DNA of 64,000 bases from CBDCFV01 sp965203835 (lineage in GTDB: Bacteria > Chloroflexota > Dehalococcoidia > Lucifugimonadales > UBA3495). Positions within the stretch are counted from its first letter, which is position 1. Every line of letters begins with the position of its first letter. Shown piece by piece: positions 59,602-64,000 of this stretch. The DNA is taken from contig OZ241919.1 in NCBI GenBank assembly GCA_965203835.1, forward strand, positions 496,001 through 560,000, given 5' to 3'. The notes under the pieces were generated by a model. It did no database searches and was not told the origin of the DNA. It saw nothing but the letters and a program-made list of their open reading frames with translations. Made by a program: the position numbers and the translations under genes.

Positions 59602-60915
59602 ATGAGGGTCCTGGTAGTCGGCTCCGGCGCGCGGGAACATGCCCTGGCTTGGCGGCTGAGTCAAAGCCCCAGCCTCACCGGCCTCTGGGTTACGCCGGGC
59701 AACGGGGGCACCGCCCGGATAGCCGCCAACCTTGAGGTCACGGTGGAAGACGTGGACGGCGTAGTGGCTGCGGCCAAAAGCTTGGGGATAGACCTGGTGG
59801 TAGTAGGCCCCGAAGTCCCGTTGGCCAACGGCCTAGTCGATACGTTAGAGTCTATCGGTATCCCCGCCTTCGGCCCGTCTCAACAGGCCGCCAGGATAGA
59901 GTCCAGCAAAGAGTTCGCCCTGCAGGTCATGCAGGCCGCCGGAGTGCCCTGCCCGGAGTTCAGGGCCTTCCACGATGAGGCCGACGCCCTGTCGTTCATC
60001 GAACGCCACCGGCAACCCGTGGTGGTCAAGGCCGACGGGCTGGCGGCGGGCAAGGGCGTGTCTATATGCGAGACGCAGGAGCAGGCGGCTTTTGCGGTAC
60101 AGGCCTGTATGGGCCAGAAAATTTTCGGCCCAGCCGGTGACACGGTGGTCATCGAGGAACTTTTGCGTGGGCCTGAAATCAGCGTATTCGCCTTCAGCGA
60201 CGGCCAGTCGCTGTCGCCATTGGTGGCGGCGTGCGATTACAAGCGGTTGCACGACGGGGACAAAGGACCCAACACCGGCGGCATGGGCAGCTTCACGCCC
60301 CCCGACGTCTGGTCCGAAGATTTGGCCGACGAAGTACGCCGGACGATTATGACGCCGGTCATCCAAGAGTTGGCCCGTCGCGGCGCAACCTATCGGGGAA
60401 TCCTCTACGCCGGTCTTATGTTAACCGCCGAAGGTCCCAAGGTGCTGGAATTCAACTGCCGCTTGGGCGACCCGGAAGCCCAGGTAGTGCTGCCGTTGTT
60501 GGAAGGCGACCCGCTGGAAATCATGTTCGCCTGCTTGAACGGCGGCCTCAACACAACGCCGGTCAAGTGGAGCGACCACAGCTACGTAGGCGTCGTGATG
60601 GCATCCGGCGGTTACCCGGACAGGTACGACACCGGGTTTGAGATTTCGGGGTTGGATGTTGACGACGGAAACACCATGGTGTTCCACGCAGCCACAAGGC
60701 GGGTAGATGATGCCCAGCCTTCCAAGTGGGTAACCACGGGAGGGCGGGTGCTGACCGTGGTCGGCAACGGCAAGTCCTTGGCAGAGGCTCGGCAAGCATC
60801 GTATGATAGAGTTGGCAAAATAAGCTTCGAAGGGGCTTATCACCGGCGGGACATCGCGGCGATGGAGGGCCGGGCATATTCGTGGTTACAGGACTCGGTG
60901 GCTCCAACTGGTTAG
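59602..60915 (+). CDS. purD: Phosphoribosylamine-glycine ligase
   Basis: 437 residues, ATP-grasp. N-terminal V-L-V-V-G-S-G-A-R-E-H-A-L-A, ATP-binding K-A-D-G-L-A-A-G-K-G-V near 140, and L-E-F-N-C-R-L-G-D-P-E near 285. Second step of purine synthesis. It starts one nucleotide after the guaA stop, and its end overlaps the next frame by 34 bp. Confidence 0.97.
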   Translation: MRVLVVGSGAREHALAWRLSQSPSLTGLWVTPGNGGTARIAANLEVTVEDVDGVVAAAKSLGIDLVVVGPEVPLANGLVDTLESIGIPAFGPSQQAARIESSKEFALQVMQAAGVPCPEFRAFHDEADALSFIERHRQPVVVKADGLAAGKGVSICETQEQAAFAVQACMGQKIFGPAGDTVVIEELLRGPEISVFAFSDGQSLSPLVAACDYKRLHDGDKGPNTGGMGSFTPPDVWSEDLADEVRRTIMTPVIQELARRGATYRGILYAGLMLTAEGPKVLEFNCRLGDPEAQVVLPLLEGDPLEIMFACLNGGLNTTPVKWSDHSYVGVVMASGGYPDRYDTGFEISGLDVDDGNTMVFHAATRRVDDAQPSKWVTTGGRVLTVVGNGKSLAEARQASYDRVGKISFEGAYHRRDIAAMEGRAYSWLQDSVAPTG

Positions 60916-61496
60916 AGGTACGACAAGCCTACCAGCAAGCCGTATCGGATGGGCGGCTGGATGCTTACGTAAAGCGGCGATGGAGGCGATCCGAGGAATT
61001 TGCCGGTTGGCTTACCCAAGAGAGTTTGCCGATCCTTTCACTGGAACAGGCTTCAGCCCTTTACAGGGCGTCAGGGGGAAGGAAGTCTCAAGATTTCAGG
61101 TCCAACCTCATAGAGGATATACGCGATTCTCTGGACTTTCTTCTTTTCGACACCATCGGCTTGGAAACTCGGTTCGCGGAGTGTGCCTCGACAACCGGAG
61201 CGTACTACCTCGCTGGGGCGAGCAGGGAGTTCATGTCCTACATCTTGTGCTTGGCGGATCCTTCGCTGTTCGCCTTCTGGGGTTCCCACAGCGAAAACGC
61301 GCTGCGGCGGCTTGGGACCTATCCGGCCAACCTTAACAAGGGGCACCTGGGCTTGAGTTATTTGGACTTGCTGAACGCGTTCCACGCGGTGCGGCTCAGG
61401 TCGGGGGTGACCGACTTCCGGGCCGTGGACCAGTTGGCATTCCTTGTAACTCGGAAGAACATCCGGGATGCCAAGCCCAGCGCTGGAACAGCTTAG
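60882..61496 (+). CDS. Hypothetical protein in the purine cluster, 204 residues
   Basis: Starts at GTG inside purD (34-bp overlap, different frame); no better start is evident. Mostly helical and rather polar. Conserved-looking stretches include S-L-D-F-L-L-F-D-T-I-G-L-E, G-A-Y-Y-L-A-G-A-S-R-E-F-M-S-Y and D-P-S-L-F-A-F-W-G-S-H-S-E-N-A-L-R-R-L-G. No signal peptide, no membrane helix, no family I know. Position between purD and purE, on the same strand with short gaps, implies cotranscription with purine genes. Confidence 0.75.
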   Translation: MVTGLGGSNWLEVRQAYQQAVSDGRLDAYVKRRWRRSEEFAGWLTQESLPILSLEQASALYRASGGRKSQDFRSNLIEDIRDSLDFLLFDTIGLETRFAECASTTGAYYLAGASREFMSYILCLADPSLFAFWGSHSENALRRLGTYPANLNKGHLGLSYLDLLNAFHAVRLRSGVTDFRAVDQLAFLVTRKNIRDAKPSAGTA

Positions 61497-61529
61497 CGTT
61501 TACCCGGTAAATCGATAGCGGAGTAGCTG

Positions 61530-61982
61530 ATGACGACGTGGCGGGACACCCTGGCGGAATTGAAGGAAGAATTGGCTGACGCGCGTGCCGAGCGTATGCG
61601 GCGGGACGCGGAAGAAAACGCCGAGCTCCAGCGCCAACGAGCAGTGCTTTCCGAGTTAGTGGAGTCTTTGGAAATTTCCGACTTGCTGACCGAAATGAAC
61701 CGGACTCTCTTGGACGGCGGAGGCGCCATTGAGACAATATTATCCTGGGAAACGGAAGACGAAGATGACGACATGCTGCCTTACGGCCCCGAAGAGGAAG
61801 AGGGAGATGTAATCGCCCTTATCCTTACTTGGGTTGAAGGAGGCGAACGGGAATTGGCGGTGGACGTGGGCGTGACGGACGACGGTACCTACGTCCAAGT
61901 CAACGGTGTTGAAATACGCCCGGAGCGGGAAGCTTTGGAAGCCGCGTTAGTGGAAGCGTTCCGGGAGGAGTTGGACCTATAA
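61530..61982 (+). CDS. Hypothetical acidic protein with coiled coil, 150 residues
   Basis: Residues 1-55 form a heptad-like helix (L-A-E-L-K-E-E-L-A-D-A-R-A-E-R-M-R-R-D-A). An acidic loop (E-T-E-D-E-D-D-D) follows, and then a small alpha/beta part (V-I-A-L-I-L-T-W-V-E-G-G, D-D-G-T-Y-V-Q-V-N-G-V). Overall pI is clearly low. No known family. It lies 34 bp from its upstream neighbour and 34 bp before purE, so it belongs to the operon. Confidence 0.75.
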   Translation: MTTWRDTLAELKEELADARAERMRRDAEENAELQRQRAVLSELVESLEISDLLTEMNRTLLDGGGAIETILSWETEDEDDDMLPYGPEEEEGDVIALILTWVEGGERELAVDVGVTDDGTYVQVNGVEIRPEREALEAALVEAFREELDL

Positions 61983-62016
61983 TCAGGCCGTTCCAGGCCA
62001 TCCAGGAGGGACTTTT

Positions 62017-62475
62017 TTGCCGCTAGTAGGAGTAGTAATGGGGAGCGCCACCGACGAGCCGGTGGTGAAAGATACCGTCAGCACCTTGGAGCAACTGGGA
62101 GTTGACTACGAAGTCAGGGTCATGTCGGCTCACCGGACTCCTGAACGTGTTCAGGAATACGCCACTACCGCCCGCGAACGGGGCATAGAAGTGCTCATCG
62201 CCGCTGCCGGCGGGTCGGCTGCCTTGGGGGGAGTATTGGCGTCCTGGACAACCATTCCGGTCATCGGCGTGCCGCTGGCTTCCAGCGAACTGAACGGCAT
62301 GGACTCGCTTCTGGCCACCGCCCAGATGCCGCCGGGCATACCGGTGGCCTGCATGGCGGTCGGTTCCTGGGGAGCCAGGAACGCGGCCTTTTTCGCCGCT
62401 GAAATCCTGGGGCTGAGACATGAAAACATAAGGCAGGCGTATGAGGCCTATAGACAGCAACTCCGGGAACGATAG
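62017..62475 (+). CDS. purE: N5-carboxyaminoimidazole ribonucleotide mutase
   Basis: 152 residues, class I PurE. Start TTG with GGAGG 9 nt upstream. M-G-S-A-T-D near 9-14 (usually M-G-S-x-S-D), the active-site S-A-H-R-T-P near 41-46, and A-A-G-G-S-A-A-L near 68 (family usually G-A-G-G-A-A-H-L; here the His is replaced by Ala). The last substitution affects a position often held by an active-site His, so it is worth noting. Its end overlaps the phosphatase gene by 35 bp. PurK is not in the window. Confidence 0.93.
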   Translation: MPLVGVVMGSATDEPVVKDTVSTLEQLGVDYEVRVMSAHRTPERVQEYATTARERGIEVLIAAAGGSAALGGVLASWTTIPVIGVPLASSELNGMDSLLATAQMPPGIPVACMAVGSWGARNAAFFAAEILGLRHENIRQAYEAYRQQLRER

Positions 62476-63232
62476 ACTCGCTCCGGCGGTGTTGACCGAC
62501 TTCGACGACACCGCCGCGGAACAAAACGTTGCCGAGTTGCTTCTGCACAGGTTCGGGGACCCTACCTGGACCGACATCCGGGCACGGTTCCGGGAAGGCG
62601 AGTTCACCCTGATCGAGTACCAGGAGATCGTCTTCCGGAACATCCTGGCCGATCGGGATATGATGCAGGATTATGTCAAGAACAACGCCAACCTGCGTCC
62701 CTACTTTCGCGAGCTCTGGGACTACTGTCAGGGTAATGGTATTCCGTTGGCGGTCGTCAGCCAGGGCTTGGACTTTTACATCGAAGCCCTGTTGGAGAAG
62801 GAAGGCTACCCCCTGCATCATTCCAGCGAAAGCCCCGTCGTCTCCCCCGCGCAGGCGGGGGCCGAGGGCAGCGGGAATCTCCTGGGGCCAAGCCCCCGGA
62901 TTCCGGTCTATTCGGTGAATACCGACTTCACTCAAGACGGCATCATCTACGAGTACCGGTACATGAGGCCAGGCCACGAGCGCCAAGGCAACTCGAAAGG
63001 GCTGATCGTCGAAAAGTACCGGGACCAAGGTTATTACATCGTGTACGTCGGCGACGGCCACTCCGATTTTGAAGCCGGTGAAATGGCTGACCTGCTGTAC
63101 GCCCACCGGACCCTGGCTGAGGAGTGCAAACGGAAGCAGATACCTTTCCGCCCATTCAGTGACTTCGGAGATGTGCTCCGGGGGCTGGAGGAATTTTCCG
63201 CGGGCGGCCCCTCCTCCCGGTCTTCTCCATAG
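62441..63232 (+). CDS. HAD-superfamily phosphatase, MtnX/SerB-like
   Basis: 263 residues. Motif I D-F-D-D-T near 20-24 (nucleophile first Asp), motif II S-Q-G near 103-105, and motif IV G-D-G-H-S-D near 205. A four-helix cap lies at about 30-95. This is the HAD-IB layout of MtnX-type 2-hydroxy-3-keto-phosphate phosphatases and SerB. Residues about 128-155 (V-V-S-P-A-Q-A-G-A-E ... P-S-P-R-I-P) are the translation of a GC palindrome unit and flanking repeat, an insertion of roughly 28 residues. Substrate unknown; context suggests a nucleotide- or sugar-phosphate. Confidence 0.85.
   Translation: MRPIDSNSGNDRLAPAVLTDFDDTAAEQNVAELLLHRFGDPTWTDIRARFREGEFTLIEYQEIVFRNILADRDMMQDYVKNNANLRPYFRELWDYCQGNGIPLAVVSQGLDFYIEALLEKEGYPLHHSSESPVVSPAQAGAEGSGNLLGPSPRIPVYSVNTDFTQDGIIYEYRYMRPGHERQGNSKGLIVEKYRDQGYYIVYVGDGHSDFEAGEMADLLYAHRTLAEECKRKQIPFRPFSDFGDVLRGLEEFSAGGPSSRSSP
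62844..62861. repeat. Palindrome inside the HAD gene (CCCCCGC-GCAG-GCGGGGG)
   Basis: 7-4-7 perfect palindrome of the same family, again with compensating arm changes. A second inverted pair follows (GGAATC ... GATTCC, 62874-62905), so the inserted unit is composite, about 65 bp, and in frame. Confidence 0.8.
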
Positions 63233-63314
63233 GAAAGGGGATATTCCAGCCACTTTGGATGAGGATTAGAGGACGTGCAGTGGACACTGGTTTACAAATC
63301 TTAGGAGGTATACG

Positions 63315-64000
63315 GTGATAGACCGGTATTCCCGGCCCGCGATGAAGTGGGTCTGGTCCGAGGAGAACAAGTACAACCTCTGGCTCAAGGTGGAGTTGGC
63401 GGTCTGTGAAGCTTGGGCGCAGGAAGGGGTCGTGCCGCAGGAAGACATGGCCAAGCTGCGGGCGGCCAAGTACAACCACAACCGCATGATGGAAATTCTG
63501 GCGACGGTCCGGCATGAGACCAACGCCTTCCTGACATCGGTGACCGAAGGCCTGGGGCCGGAAGGCCGGTGGCTCCACTTGGGGCTAACATCCTCCGACA
63601 AGCTTGACACCGCCTTAGGACTTCAACTTGTGGAAGCAGGAAACCTGCTGCTTCAGGATATGGACCAAGCCATCGCCGCCATTGAAAAGCAGGCCGTAAA
63701 ACACAAGGACACAGTAATGATGGGGCGTACCCACGGAGTCCATGCCGAACCCATCACCTTCGGACTCAAGATGGCCTTGTGGTGGGAAGAAATGCGCCGC
63801 CAGAGGGCGCGGTTGGTGGAGGCGCTGGAGACCGTTCGCGTCGGCAAGATTTCCGGCGCCGTCGGCACCCATGCCACCGTGCCTCCCTCGGTGGAAGATA
63901 AAGTATGCGAACAACTGGGGTTACAGGTGGCCGCGGTATCAAACCAGGTTGTCCAACGGGACCGGTACGCCCACTTCATCCTGACGCTGGCGTTAATCGC
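63315..64000 (+). CDS. purB: Adenylosuccinate lyase (3' end outside window)
   Basis: First about 228 residues of a family with about 430. GTG start with AGGAGG 6 nt upstream; N-terminus I-D-R-Y-S-R-P-A-M-K-W-V-W is typical. T-S-S-D-K-L-D-T-A near 96 and G-R-T-H-G-V-H-A-E-P near 136 hold catalytic residues. It cleaves succinyl groups in purine synthesis (two steps). The frame is open to the last base. It lies about 80 bp after the HAD gene. Confidence 0.95.
   Translation, partial: MIDRYSRPAMKWVWSEENKYNLWLKVELAVCEAWAQEGVVPQEDMAKLRAAKYNHNRMMEILATVRHETNAFLTSVTEGLGPEGRWLHLGLTSSDKLDTALGLQLVEAGNLLLQDMDQAIAAIEKQAVKHKDTVMMGRTHGVHAEPITFGLKMALWWEEMRRQRARLVEALETVRVGKISGAVGTHATVPPSVEDKVCEQLGLQVAAVSNQVVQRDRYAHFILTLALI

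Noticed and set aside
1..64000. CRISPR array, prophage, rRNA or tRNA genes
   Set aside because: No regularly spaced repeat-spacer pattern, no phage structural genes and no RNA gene signature were found on reading either strand. A dedicated RNA search could still find a small one.

Overview
The window is about 60% G+C, densely coded bacterial chromosome. No rRNA or tRNA lets me name the organism. A Chloroflexota bacterium (Dehalococcoidia / SAR202-like) is my best inference. It rests on the 11-subunit nuoABCDHIJKLMN block without nuoEFG, a succinate dehydrogenase with an SdhE (heterodisulfide-reductase-like) subunit, a CaiB-type CoA transferase and an acyl-CoA dehydrogenase, endonuclease Q, Uma2 nucleases, and many short GC-rich palindromes. 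This is inference, not proof.

Layout. 1-4.9 kb (minus): a NorD/CbbO-like VWA protein cut by the window edge, a CoA-type Nudix hydrolase, a NorQ/CbbQ-like AAA+ ATPase and coaE. 5.2-7.1 kb (minus): rimI-like acetyltransferase and endonuclease Q. 7.3-8.9 kb: a lone groEL with its own promoter and terminator. 9-11.6 kb (minus): a small helical protein, an alpha/beta hydrolase and selA. 12.0-16.5 kb: an accessory region. An acyl-CoA dehydrogenase gene is split by a 934-bp insertion flanked by 13-bp direct repeats and carrying two small genes. Then come a SIMPL-domain protein, a gene-poor stretch, a 140-bp inverted-repeat element, and a 600-bp repeat-flanked segment with one small gene. 16.6-19.6 kb: ribD-ribE-ribBA. 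19.7-20.8 kb (minus): prfB with a programmed frameshift. 21-22.4 kb: a putative BECR-type toxin / DUF2283-like pair and plsY. 22.4-24.7 kb: thrS overlapped by hicB-hicA. 24.8-33.9 kb: a DUF255 thioredoxin-fold protein, monomeric isocitrate dehydrogenase, malate dehydrogenase, two AT-richer unknown genes, a HemL-like aminotransferase and two Uma2 paralogues. 34-39.6 kb (minus): sdhABE, nudF, nadK and a small membrane protein. 39.8-50.6 kb (minus): the complex I operon with a DUF2007 gene between nuoK and nuoL. 50.7-51.3 kb (minus): higBA. 51.4-56.5 kb: CaiB-type CoA transferase, rdgB, moaA, a second toxin-like/DUF2283 pair, rnhA, moaC and a retropepsin-like protein. 56.6-57.8 kb: a complete IS that interrupts a second copy of the 140-bp element. 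57.9-64 kb: guaA, purD, two unknown genes, purE, a HAD phosphatase and the start of purB.

The core genes describe an aerobic-type central metabolism: isocitrate and malate dehydrogenases, a succinate dehydrogenase predicted to carry a second [4Fe-4S] cluster, and a complex I lacking the NADH-input module at this locus. Riboflavin, molybdopterin and purine synthesis are also present. The novelty lies in the mobile and toxin-like layer. It includes two small repeat-flanked cassettes without a recognisable transposase, two homologous toxin-like/DUF2283 modules, an IS nested in a dispersed repeat, and GC-rich palindromes that have become part of at least three coding sequences.
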